DNA of 64,000 nucleotides, from positions 1 to 64,000 of the forward strand of contig NJFT01000124.1 of assembly GCA_002221725.1 (NCBI GenBank), written 5' to 3'. Both the position numbers and the translations under genes were made by a program. The notes beneath the pieces are model-generated. The model did not search any database. It saw only the letters and a program-made list of their open reading frames with translations, and had not been told where the DNA came from. The stretch is from Scedosporium boydii. Lineage: Eukaryota > Ascomycota > Sordariomycetes > Microascales > Microascaceae. Shown here one piece after another: positions 44,114 to 58,098 of this stretch; the stretch's first letter is position 1, and each line of letters begins with the position of its first letter.

Positions 44114-47100
44114 TCAGTCTTCCGCCTCCGCATCCTCCTCCTCAGTACCATTCTCAGCCCCATTACCCGCGGCGTTATCGCCGAGCGCCGACTTTCCTTC
44201 ACTCTCCAGCTTCAGCCACTCATCCCACTCGGGGAAGAGATCGTCATCCTCGCCGGGCGTGCCGAGAAGCTTGGCCACCCGCCCCTTCCTGTTCTTCTCC
44301 AGGTTCTCCTTCCAGCCATCGACCAGCGGCCGGGTAAGGCTGGGCTTATACGTCTGCGAGAAAAGAACGGCTTCCGCATGCCTTCCCGTCTTGGTTAGGA
44401 TGTCGACGCACGCATCAACATCGCCCAGGAGCCACTGGCAGCTAAACGCAACGTTGTGCGCGCCCGATTCTCCAGCTTGTTTTGCGAGCGCCGCAAGACC
44501 TTCCCTATCGCCTGTAGAGGAGTGAAGAAGTAGTAAGGAACCAATATCCTTAGCATGAGTGAAGCACTTAGCGGCAAGAGCAACATCCCAAGCTGCCAGG
44601 GCTGCATCTCCCACCGTCTTCCACTTGTGCTCCACATCGGCCGCCTCGGCAAGCTCGAGGGCAACTTCTAGCTGATTGAGCGCGAGGGCGAGCTCGAACT
44701 TATGTTCCGGATCCGTTGCTACCTCGAGAGCGAGCTCCTTGTGGCCTTGACCTTCGAGGAACCGCGCAATCTTATTAAGCTGATCGGCGGGGACGCTGGG
44801 GAGGATTTCCGCGGCGGTCTCCATTTCGTCCTGAAGCACAAGTGTCTGGTACTCGAGGACGGGCAAGGACAGGCCGAACGACGTTACGTTGACATCCTTG
44901 TCTGCCAGGTAGATCCTCTCATCGCGTTGGATGAAGCCTAGGATGTACATGGGCGCGTCGAAGTGGGATATTGTGTAGGTCTGATCTCCTACAAGGTAGT
45001 TAAGTCGGTTGGTTGTGTTGGTGTAGACGAAGACGGCGCCGATCCACTCTCCGGTCCGTACGCTGCAGGGAAAGCCTTGTTAGTGAACCGTACCAACCAG
45101 GGGATTCGCACATCAAAGCCTTACCTCTCGTTGATGTCTGTGATAACCTCAAAGGCCGCCTCTACACCGTCCTCGTCAACCTGGCCAGATTGCACAGCCT
45201 CGACATAGTTTTCCCTCGAGAAGCGGAGTACGTAGAAGGTGTCTTCGCACGCGATGGCGACCAATTCGCCGCCGTCAGACCAGTACACCTAGACACGAAG
45301 TTAGTACCATCGGGTTAGAGCCGATACGTCGACAACAATCACCACGACATACCTGCTTAGGCTCTACCTCGATCCTACGGACGAGGCCACCAGTGTTCCA
45401 ATCAAAGAAGGAGATGCCACCCTGGCCCGTAACACCGAGAAGAGTTCCACCAGTCAAGCCATCGGCGTGGAACCCAACGTCAAGGCCTCCCTGCTTCTCG
45501 GTGAAGTTCTTGTAGACCTTGACGCTAGTCGCCGACTCGCGGATGGCAAAATCGTTGCTGTTCTCCTTGGAGGCCCACACGAAGTCAAGGGCCGAACCGA
45601 AAGCCTTGTTTCTCCACGCAAGACTGGTATAAATAATATACTCGCCGTCACCACCTAGTTGGAGGTCAGGTTAATAACTTCACACTCTCCCAACCACTCC
45701 CTAAGCTATGATGCAACTGGTGGTCTGACTTACAAACTGCAGTGAACCGGCCGTTGGGCGAGTGAAGGAGGGTTTGAGGATAGACTTCGCAAGTGCCGAG
45801 TTCCTTGACTGGGAGGGTGATAGGAGTGTTATCCTTAATGGATGCATCTAGATACCGTGTCAGCCAACGACGAGGCGCTTCGGCAACATTGGTTCCAGTA
45901 TAGACTCACCACCGCCCTTGATGATGGCTGAAATAACTTCATTATGGCGTGCCCAGATGAGTTTACCAGAGCCGTCCATCGAAACCGCAGGCTCCTCCCT
46001 ACCCATCTTGACCACGATGGCACCGTCATCGAAGCCAACAGCAATACCCTGCTGGCCCTTCTGATACGCCACACACCAAGCCCGCTCAAGGCCGTAGTTC
46101 AAAGACTGTTCGAAGCGATAGGTATTGGCGTGCCATATACGAATCGTTCCGTCCTCCGAACCGGAAATGATAACGGGAAGCTCGGGATGGTAACAGGCGA
46201 ACGAAACATTATTGGTATGGCCCTCAAGAGTGGCAATGAGAGACTTGGTGGTGTAGTCCCAAATCTTGACGGTCCTGTCATCGGAGGAGGTGAGGAGGTA
46301 GGGCTTGTCGGGGAAAGGGTAGTAATCGACGTGGTTGACACCCTTCGTATCGTGGGCTTCGAGAGTGAAGTTGGCAGTGGGCGATCCGAGGCTCCATATC
46401 TTGACTGTCCGGTCGAGACACGCGGAGGCGAAGGTGTTGGTATCCTTTGGGTTGATGGCCAGTCCCATAACATAATGGCCATGACCCTCGAAAACCTGCA
46501 CGCACTTCCATCCCTTCTCCCAATCCCACAACTTTATCGTCATGTCATCGGAGGCGGTTAGGACGAATGGCTGGGTCGGGTGGACGACGATGGCTCGGAT
46601 GTAGTCGGGGTGAGCCTCGAAGGTAGTGATCTTCTCCGAGGTGTTGTAGTTGTATACCCGGACCTGGAAGTCATCTGAACCGCACACAATCCAGTTCTTC
46701 CTCGCAATGAATCGGCCGGCTCGGACAGGGACATCGGTCAATTCGAATGTTTTAACAACTTGCTGTGTCTCGTACGACCAAATATATGCCTGGCCTACAG
46801 AGCAGGCGCATTAGTGTCCGATGGGCTCGTAAAGGGGGTAACATGGGGTGGATACCGTTGTAGAGTGTTGTGAGAATCCATGGCTCGTGAGGATGGAAGT
46901 CGATGCCCTTCACTCGTTCGCTCCTAGCAAACAATTGCCGCTACAGTATTCAAGGTGATCAGCTGGAAAGCTCAGAGGCGTGCGAGGCCACTATGAGAAA
47001 AGGGGTAGGAGATAGTCCCTGGCAGGATCCGCAGGTTTGGTTCGCTGCTGTAGGGAAACAGTTTCCTTATCGAAGGCTTTATTCCGCATCGAAAGGGCGC

Positions 47101-47126
47101 CAACATACCTTGACGTCGAGGCGCAT
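44114..47126 (-). CDS. SEC27: coatomer beta' subunit (COPI, SEC27/COPB2)
   Basis: Subunit of the COPI coat that buds vesicles from the Golgi back to the ER and recognises dilysine signals. The first exon is only 18 nt (MRLDVK, 47109-47126), followed by a 168-nt intron. [20 protein letters not shown] then begins the first WD40 propeller. Successive WD repeats are seen: [67 protein letters not shown] and [20 protein letters not shown]. The second propeller ([44 protein letters not shown]) and the alpha-solenoid ([51 protein letters not shown]) complete the standard order. The C-terminus is acidic and ends at 44114. There are several short introns; the total is about 850 residues, the usual size. 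Intact core gene. Confidence 0.93.
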
Positions 47127-47871
47127 CTTGGGCTATTTGAAGACGGATGCGCAAGACTGTCGAGTTGTATGTAGGTGGGGTTCTGTTCGAAAAGAGGCTC
47201 CCACCATCAACGAATTTAGAGTTGATGGTAATTTGGCGCAGCTGGGAATGCGATCTGCGTGACTCGGAGAGGTTCCCGCCTTTATGAGAACCGTTAAATC
47301 AAGGATCTCGCCGCAGAGGGACTACTCGAGGCTCGTTCGTAACTGGGGCGGCACCTTCAATTTTGAGCTTCAAACGAAATGTGTCTCGATAGCAATCAGC
47401 CCAAAACGTACGTGGCATCCAGGAGTTCGAAAGAGCACGTCACGTGATTATACAGTGAGGCTAGCCTGCCAGTCTGTTACTGTCCCAGGCCTGTGCTGGG
47501 GAACCTCTAACAGCCCCAAATAGCCTGGACGCTTGAGCATGTTCCCACTGGGTGGAGCTGCTGTTTGAATCAATTACGACAATTCAATGCCAATTCTTTG
47601 GGCAGCAGTGTCACTGCCAAACAGGTGGCGCAACAATTTACCAAACAATTGGCCTCGTTGCCTGTCTCTACAAAAACATCGCACCATGCGTCTGGCATCG
47701 TGTTTCTACGATGGGTACAAGGAATGGTCATAACTTCTTTAATTCATTTCCGTTTTTTGCTCCTGTCTAAGCATGTCATAAAAGCTCGTCTATAGTCGCT
47801 CGACTAGACATCCATCACTAAAAGAAAAAGAAAAAAAAAAGCACGCGAGAAACCCCCTTCCAGCTCTTCCT
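47127..47871. other. intergenic region
   Basis: It is the promoter side of the coatomer gene and the 3' flank of the mannitol-1-phosphate dehydrogenase gene. A short purine tract lies at 47819-47840. No gene is seen. Confidence 0.45.
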
Positions 47872-49129
47872 TTACTCTCCCTTGACCTTCTTGACGATCT
47901 CGAGGATCTTGGGGTACAGCTTGTCAGATTCTGTGAGGCCGGTGACCTTCTTGACGATATCGTCAGCGGAGTTCTCGGCGATGATCGTCGCGAGCTGGGC
48001 GCTCTCGTCATCTCCGGGAACATTCTGGAATCGGAAGGCTTGCTCGGCAGCGTCAACGAGCGCGGAGACATCCTTGTCAAGCTCGGCGAGCTGAGAGGCG
48101 GGGCCGATGAAGCGCTCCTTGCGGCTGAGCTTCCTCAGAGGAGCACGACCAACACGCTCGACGGCATCGGCAAGGTGGGGGTTGCTGATACGGTTAATGA
48201 TCTTCTCGGCGTACGCCTTCTGGGCCTCAAGGGCGATTCCGTGCTTGGTGACGATGAGATCGGTGGTCTCCTCGAGAGCCTTGCGAACCTGGCCAATGAT
48301 GAACTCGTCCTGAAGGGCCTCATCAATAGTGCGCTTCTTGCGGGCGTAGCCGTGGTAGGCGGCCGTGGCGTGGCCAGTGTTGACGGTGTAGAGCTTGCGC
48401 TCGATGTAGGGCTCAAGGTTATCAACCCAGTGGATTCCCTCAATGGTGGGGACGCCGTGCTCCTGGAAGGGAGTCTTGTCGACAACCCACTCGTAGAACT
48501 TCTCGAGCTTCACGTCGAGGCCGGAGTTGGGGTCCTGCGCAGGCACAATACGGTCAATAGCCGAGTTGGCATAGCGGACACGCTTGTCATGGTCGGCGAG
48601 GCGATCGGCGGGGGTGTTGGAGGGGTCCTTGATGAATCCAGCGAGGGTGTCGGTGGCACCGATGGCGTTCTCGCAGGCAATGACAGCAAGGGGGGGAAGG
48701 TCAGCCGATCGCTTGTCGATACCCTTGGCAATGGGGGGAGCGATAAACTTGAGGATAGTGGGGCCAACGGAGCAGGTCACAACATCGGCAGTGGCGATCT
48801 CATTGATGAGCTCGTCCTCGTTGGTACGAGAGTTGATGGCGCGGTAGCCGGAAATAGTAAGCTCCTCGGTGCCCTCGGTGCCGACTTCAATGACCTTGTA
48901 GGAGGGGTTCGCGTTGATGGAGTCCACAAGAGGTTGGACGACATCAGCGAAAACGACGTCATAGCCCGAGTTGTGGAGGAAGCAGGCGACAAAGCCACGG
49001 CCTATACCATAGAAAGGGAATCTTCAGTCAGCAAGCCTTTATTTTCTCCTACTAGGTAGGGGTAGATTCAGTTTTGGGCGTAGACTTACCAATGTTGCCA
49101 GCGCCGAAGTGAACAGCCTTCTTGCCCAT
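47872..49129 (-). CDS. mannitol-1-phosphate 5-dehydrogenase
   Basis: NAD-dependent enzyme converting fructose-6-phosphate to mannitol-1-phosphate in the fungal mannitol cycle, in the cytosol. Exons 49129-49090 and 49001-47872 join in phase to 389 residues, the normal family length. The spliced N-terminus [20 protein letters not shown] carries the Rossmann G-x-G-x-x-G-x-G loop. Family segments follow: [82 protein letters not shown] with the catalytic-region His, and the helical C-terminus. The strongly biased codon use typical of a highly expressed gene also creates a long antisense frame over the same interval. A 600-base CT-rich leader precedes the start. Confidence 0.95.
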
Positions 49130-50096
49130 GATGATTGATTATGTGTGGATTCTTTGGTAGAGGATGAGCTTCAGAGAGTGGGTCCACGTTAGCAGCATTC
49201 CAAGACGATGATAAGAGAATAGATTAATTGAACACGAAGCTCAGGTAGGGGTAGAGAGATGGCAGAGGACAATGTCAAGATGGAGCACTCACATAGCCCA
49301 GTGAGAGATGGGAGGTGGTGTACTGGTTGGTGGTGGAGGGATAAGAAAGGGAGAAGAAGCTTGGCAGAGAGCTCAAGTTGGGGAGTGGAAAGTAGACTTA
49401 CGAGATCAAGGTTTTTGTTTTCTACTGGAGCTCCGACGAGAGATGAAAAAGTCAGTGAAAGGGAATTGTTGGGGAGGGAAGCTTCCACCTCTTTATATGC
49501 ATTGGGCCGAAAGAACCAAATACCAAGAACCAGGGGAGGAAGGAAGGAGGCAAGTCGAGGTGGTGGAGGGAGGGAGGGAAGGCAGGAACGAGTTGGCTGT
49601 GGTTCTAACGTCACCACTTGCCCGAAGTAGACGGTGAGGGATACGGAAGGGTGGTGCGACGTGGGATGCGTGGTGCCTCCTTTGCTTATTACCAGTGCGG
49701 GGCCCTCGCAAGGTCCTTCGTACTTTCCAGCTCCTCGACGACGAGTCTCACGAAGCACGTTCTAGTCCGCAGGGAGTTACTGGAGTAGCATTTCCATATA
49801 CGAACATGTATTGAGACTGGTACTGCCACTTTTGTCTGCTGTTGTTTGATACCCATCGTGCTGCAACAGGGCTACTAGTGGGCAGGCGACCCAAGCTCTT
49901 AAGTGCTGTTTAAATGGCAGCTACACACTTTGCCATTGGGCGTGTCACCTGCCTCGGAGCTTTGGATAAGGTCAATCAGGGACAATTCCAAACAAACCGC
50001 CTCTGATTAACATATTTCCATGGCTCTTGCTGCTGGTCAAACTCTCTTTCCTATAGCTCCATCACTTTCTCCTGTCTCGTCCAAGCTGTAGCTACC
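49130..50096. other. promoter and leader region of the mannitol-1-phosphate dehydrogenase gene
   Basis: This long upstream region is CT-rich on the minus strand near 49250-49600, as in strongly expressed fungal genes. No other gene is supported. Confidence 0.4.
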
Positions 50097-50449
50097 TGTC
50101 AAGTTGTCAACCATGGTCCCAGCACCTAGGAGCCACGCCTAGGCCTAGCTGGTTAAGAAGCTCAGCCAAGCAGCCGCGGGCAGCTCCCGCTAGCGGGACG
50201 AGCACCACCAGCCGTAGCGCCGTGGTACCGCCTGGCGACTGCACGGAGATCAAGCTAAGGTATTCTCTCAAGGTCAAAGTGCATTAGCATCTCTTGCTTC
50301 GTGTCTTGTTGGCAGCGAAGAAGCTCGAGCAACTTTTTGGGTTCCAAACCAACCCATGGAGGCCATAAATACTACCGTTACAGGCTTGCAGCGACGATTT
50401 TCCTTAGTGTATTATACGGTGTCTGACTCTCTGAATAAATGCTTGATCA
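50097..50449 (+). mobile_element. possible solo LTR
   Basis: The interval begins TGTCAAG and ends CTTGATCA, which are near-inverted ends starting with TG and ending in CA. It contains a TATA-like ATAAATAC at about 50366 and an AATAAA signal at 50434. This order (TATA, then polyadenylation signal near the 3' end, within about 350 bases) resembles a retrotransposon long terminal repeat. No target-site duplication, primer-binding site or second copy was found, so the call is tentative. Confidence 0.25.
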
Positions 50450-53400
50450 ACCATTGATTTTGCTCATAGCTGAGAGACGAGTGCCTTGGCAGTGCCGCCG
50501 AGATCCAGACCATTGTCGAGCTAGCCAAACACTACAATGAAGTACTTGGGATGTACAGAGTGGGCCTGGGTTGCTGCTACTTTGGAGCAGGCCCGTGAAG
50601 CCTCACGTAGCTGTTGTCATATATGATCCGATTAATCAATACGGAGTACATTGGGACAGATACAGGCTGCAGAGAGAGATGGCCGACCCAATGCTTATTC
50701 GACAGAACCATTGCTTTACGGATACCAAATGTCTCTCCTCCCTGAGCCCAACGCATGGGCGGTGGCGACCGGCCCTCCCTGTCGCTGAATCTGAATCCAG
50801 CCATGTACAGGCAAGGTACACTCAGAACAGCATTGCCCCTCAACCAAGATCAAAATGACCTCATAGTTCGAGCTCCCGAAACTTCCAGCACTACACTAGA
50901 CGAGTCTCCACCGTACTAAGCCGCCCAGAGACAATGATAACAATTTAAAGAGCAATCATTGCTAATGGCCCGAAACCAGGGAATGCAAAATTAAATTTTG
51001 GTTAGCGGTTTAGCGTATACCTCGGATCGAGATGCTCAGGACGACTGGCCTCGCCTGCTTTAATGTTGATACTTCTCATGTCATGTCGATGGACATTTCT
51101 GGCCTCGATCGATCGAAAGTGAGTTGAGGGGTAGCTTCACTTCCTTCGTGCTTCATACGCTTCACGCACTGTGACCCCTCCCCCGCCCCCGCCATCAATG
51201 ATCAATCGCATCGCCATTCGTGCAAGTGCAAGTTGAGGTGCAGGGCGAGAATTCGTGATGCGTTCCCCCCCCTCAACGCGACAAGAAAATTAGCTGCATC
51301 CGCCACCTTTTCGTGCAAAGCCGTTCCTAGCTCGAGACCAGTGGCAATTATTAGGCTCTGCTTTATGACTGAAATCTGACTGAAATCATGGGCAGTTCAG
51401 GCAACGTAGTATAGTCTACATCCTGAGATGTCTACTGGATGGGCATGTTAGAGACGGGCTTGTCATCAGCCCCGATGTCTCCAATGTCGTGGGGGAGATG
51501 GGGGAGGGAGACCACAGGAGATAAACGGTACGTTGATTGTTTGATAATTTCCGTTCCCAAAGCAACACAAATCCCATCACCTAATATTGCGTCTTTTCCG
51601 GGCCGCACCTCGCCGTAATACTCATGTTCAAGTCACATCCTTGGGAAAAGAGGCCGAAGTAGAGGTGAGGAAGCAGTCATACCCGTTACGCCGTTGTCAA
51701 AGATCTCGATATCAAAGGTAGCGAGATACGCCTCGATATCGGATATCAGATCCGATAAACATATCCTGCCATGTCATGTCCAGCCGAGCCGCCCGCAGTC
51801 GGTTATGTTTAACACCCAGCGGGCGGGCGGGTCGACGTGCTCATATCGGGCCTCAAGATTTGATATTGGATTGTCGTCGAGACAGCGTCTCATTTACGCC
51901 GGAATCCTGAGCCGTTTTGCAAAAGCCACTACAACCCGATAAATTTTCTTCCGTCTTTGTCTAGGCATGAATACTGTGAGTATTCATATCTACTACTTCG
52001 TAACAAAGGAGATGCGGTCGTTGAATCCTGCAGTTTCCACTTTGATGGAGGGCTTAGCTCGGAATTTTTGGCGGGGAAGGAAAGGCCCGTCGATGCTGAT
52101 CCTCGTGGTAGGATGGAAAGGGGGGAAACGACACTACATCCACATTACATCCACTCCTTTACTTAGTGCAACAGTGGAAATGTCCTGGCTGACCAACTGG
52201 TCCCGCTTGTCACTACGGAGCCCGTTCGTGGTTCAGACATCAAAGCCTGGACCAGAACCGGATCAAGTCGCTCTCTTCCGCGGGCAGACAACAGACAACG
52301 CTAACCCGCGACCTAGAGAGAACGCATTAGCGGCCTGTCTAACTCCTCCGCTCCGAACGTGCTCAATCCGGACGACGCAGGACCTGACCGCGCACCACCA
52401 TCCCCAACCACATGCTGTCAGATGCTCACCGCCGAAAAAGCTCCAGGATGAAGGGGTGAATGATGAATCAATAAGAGCTCGCCCTTTCCATGACGAGTAA
52501 CTACAAAGTATCTCGAATTCACAGCCCAAAAACATAGATGAAAGTATCACCACCCTTGCGCAGATGTACCCCCAATCTAAATGGTGAGGCCAGCCCACGC
52601 ACCACCACCTCCTATTAAAATCTGTGATCCTCAACCCCGTTTTGACCTGCTTCAACCCCCAGCTTGTGGCCGGGGTGAGAACCAGAAACGCGGGCGTTGC
52701 AAGACAAGGGCCAGGGAAAGATTCTGCGCGTCACATGGACATCCAAAGATGCAATTGGTGACCAGGGGTCAAATATTTTTCACGACGTTCAATGCTTTTT
52801 TGCCCGTGGATATTACGAGATCTCGCGAGCTGTCTTGAACTACCAGTGTACATTGTGTTGAGTCGAAGCTCGTGCTCAAAATAGAATTCAACACCCAGAG
52901 CAGAAGTGGAGCGAGCTTCCTAACTAGTAGATTCTAAAAGGGGGATGGACCTCGAACTGAGCTGTTCGACTATTCTCCGCCTGCATCGCCAGCCTGGCTG
53001 TTTTTGGTCCCCCCCTCCCCTGAACCAGTCTGGCGGGAATCATCATGTACTTCTGAGATTAAGCGATCTTTGGTCCATCCAGACCTCCCCATCCTTAGCC
53101 TTTTCCACGTTGTCCGCCATTTGCTTGACCACCCCCTGCTGCCCTCACCTGATGAAAGCTCAAGCGGTGAGGAAGCAACGCAAGTCCACCCCGCTTCACT
53201 TCCTGAAGCTCCTACGTACTTCGTACGGAGTAGTAATGGTAATTGAACAATACAACCCCCACCATAGCTCATTTCTCAACGTCCGGTCTGTCTTCCCCGA
53301 GATCGCCTCCTTACGAGGATGGTGGGAGGGTTGTAGCAACCAGCCCCTGCAACGAGAGCACGCCTCAGGTCAGGTGGCTCTGACAAAATCCCTTGCAAGT

Positions 53401-53662
53401 CTCAGATCCTCCGTATTAGAGCCTAGCTCCAAGAGCTAGCTGGGATTCTTTGTGTAAAACATGTTTGTATTGATTTTTTATCTTTTTGACAGTCTTTGGT
53501 CGTGATCCGACCATCAGGATAAGTTACTGTCCACTCGAAAGCGAATGAGTTAGGCGATAAACACCCCTTTTTCATGTCATCGTCACCTATTTCACCCAGC
53601 CCCCGACGCATTGATTCTCTCCTTTCGTTAAAAGTCTAGCTCCGCAAACAGCTGGATTTGGC
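50450..53662. other. gene-poor spacer of about 3.2 kb
   Basis: Frames such as 51967-52500 and 52945-53439 (plus) are long but have no motif, atypical composition and no sensible splicing. I see no supported gene, RNA gene or repeat family. The right end is the 3' flank of the glucose-6-phosphate isomerase gene. Confidence 0.4.
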
Positions 53663-55594
<1,932 letters not shown>

Positions 55595-58098
55595 TTGGAG
55601 CTGTGGGATGGAGGGGTATCTGGTGGAAGGGTTATACTATAAAGACGACAAGGGGAATTGGGAGAGAAGATTTTTCGTTCTGATAGACGACGAGGAGAAG
55701 GTATGCTCAATGGAGAGAATGCCGAGAAATAATTGACGCGGGACAGCTTCCGATAAAACAGAGTTCCCGTGGGTAACTTTGTTGAGCGGTGGGAGATTGG
55801 GGGTTTCTACTTGTATTTACTAGGGGAGTTTGTCCCAAAACGGTACACTACAAAGTTGCATGGTCAGTTCAGTCGAGGAAGTGCGGGCTGTGATTACACG
55901 ATAGACCCGGATAGGGTAAGCAAAGACAAATGAGAATTGGAGCTTGCTAGTCCAGGTCTCGTCTGGCGGGGTTCGAAGCTCCATTGTCGTGAAGCGCATG
56001 ATTGATGTGTGGTACGCCTGTAACAGAGGAGCACTATACTTGGACAAGACGAGGGCTGAACGTTAGTCTCGAGCTGGCTAGACCAGGACCACCCAGGACA
56101 GCACGATGCTATCAACCAAAAGTATCAGCATTTTGCGTTACGAGGTCACCGACACCACGCGATGACACACACTCTGTAGCATCAGAATCGGTAGAGTGTA
56201 CGATGCATGGATCATCCATTGATGGCAGCTTCCTCTGGTCGGGTCGTAAACTAGTCGACCGGCTATTTTACGTACTGCTACTGTTACAAGCCAATTAATT
56301 GGCAGTCTGGGACATCCAAAGTCAGGCAGAAGGGATCTGAGGGCGTGATTTTCGGGCACGGGGTGGCGAGGAAGGGGAACAATGGAGCAGACTTGACGCA
56401 TCATCATTGACGACAATGGGAAGTTTTGGAGGGGTAATGAGGGGCAGAGGGCAGACTGGAGGGGGGGCCGGACTCCGGTCTCCGCAACAGCTGGAGACGA
56501 GGAGAGCTTAAGTATCAGCATCAGGAGCTAAAACCTGGCGGGGTAATTTTTTGATAATGCCCGACTCTGTCGATGGGAAGCGAAGGTGCGCCGTTTCAAG
56601 TCATCATTTGAATTGAGGAACCGTCCTCTGCAGGATTGTGCATCTTCCTCAATTGCATTCTTCTTACTTCAGTAGGATAGAATCCGTCATTGACGCCTCG
56701 AGATTATTTCAACGTACGCCATATCGGTTGCCATTATCTAGAGTTCACCTCATGATCTAACCGGGTCCCTTTCATGTCCCTCGCACCTTCCCTCTGCTTG
56801 ATGGTCCCCCGCGCCTGACAAATCACATTTGGAGGCGGTACATACAATCGTACCAACAATAAAGCACTAATTTGATCATAAGAAATGTGTCATCCATTTT
56901 CAAGCATTATGGTTTTTTCCTCGACCTTGGTCAAGGACGAGGTCCTCAAGCTAACCCCACACAGCTGTCTCGGACTTGGGCATCAATGCGACGGCCATCT
57001 CCTCTCTCACTTTGTTTTTAATACTGTCCTTCTCCGCGGCTTGTACACTAGACTAGTTAGTACGCTCCGGGCCTACTGGCGATCTTGGGGAAGAGAAGCT
57101 GCACATTCTAGGTCCTCAAGATGTCTTCTCCCGCCAGTGGCGGGGGCAGCTCTTTCCCCGTGTCTGCACACTAAGATTAAATAACAAATTCTACTGTAGT
57201 AACATTCCTTGTTTGATCGTAATATCTGATGCTTAGTTCTGGCATTCTGCCCCAACTTCAACGGATGTGGACGATCATGCATACTGAAATGTTCGTCTTG
57301 CTCTCTTGTCGCGGCTGAACTAATATCCGGGACCGTGCTCACTTCGGACGACTCCCAGCACGACGGAACGGTACGCGGCCACTGACCGCAGAACATGCAT
57401 CCACAGTAATCCCTAACCCGTTCCTGATTACTATCCCTACTATTGGAAGTAAAGAGCTTTACTTCGAACGGTTCGGTGGAGGCATGATCGGTGTAGTATG
57501 GTACATATAAGTAGACCAGGTTTCACGGACGCCCATAAAAAGAGTCCAGGGCCGAAAATCAGATTTAGAACTTCTCTGGCACGTCATGCCCGTGTCGTCT
57601 ACTCATCCAAGCTACCCTTCAAGGATGCAGCTGAGAATAGGCGACATCGACGCAAGTCGTCAGATAGACGGAAGAAGTGGCTAGAAACAAATATGCGCAT
57701 AACTCGTTGTACACAGACCCAAGGTGCCCTGCCAACTCCGCTTTTGGAAACCTCAAGGTATAAACTGGAAAAAACCAAAATGCAGACGGCCGAGGCCACG
57801 GCCCAAAACGAAGGCGAGAAATGAAACAATGAAGACAAAAATGACAACCGCCGCTTCATATCATGTCAACTACATTCTTTCCGGCTCCATCAAATCCGCC
57901 TGAAAATGCATCATTGCCAGCATGTTTCCTTGATATCAATCCATACCATCACCTAATTCATCCATCTATTCCCATTGGCCTCCGTAATGGTGAAAGCCAG
58001 GGAGGATGTCACCACCAGGTAACAAAAAGTGGGGTGACCAACACTTTGTTTTTTTGCTTTATGAAGAAAGCAGTAGGGTATCAAAGAAGTTATAACCT
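55595..58098. other. intergenic, no gene seen
   Basis: It contains the leader and promoter of the isomerase gene and 1.5 kb of sequence without motif-bearing frames, then the 3' flank of the SCH9-type kinase gene. Short frames at 56885-57184 and 57498-57824 have no recognisable content. Confidence 0.4.

Noticed and set aside
48040..49059. Long plus-strand frame of 339 codons opposite the mannitol-1-phosphate dehydrogenase gene
   Set aside because: It is a shadow caused by strong third-position C bias of the real minus-strand gene; composition is Gly/Val/Asp/Leu repeats without a domain.
51967..53439. Plus-strand frames of 160-177 codons
   Set aside because: No motif, atypical residue composition and no supporting splice sites or start context.
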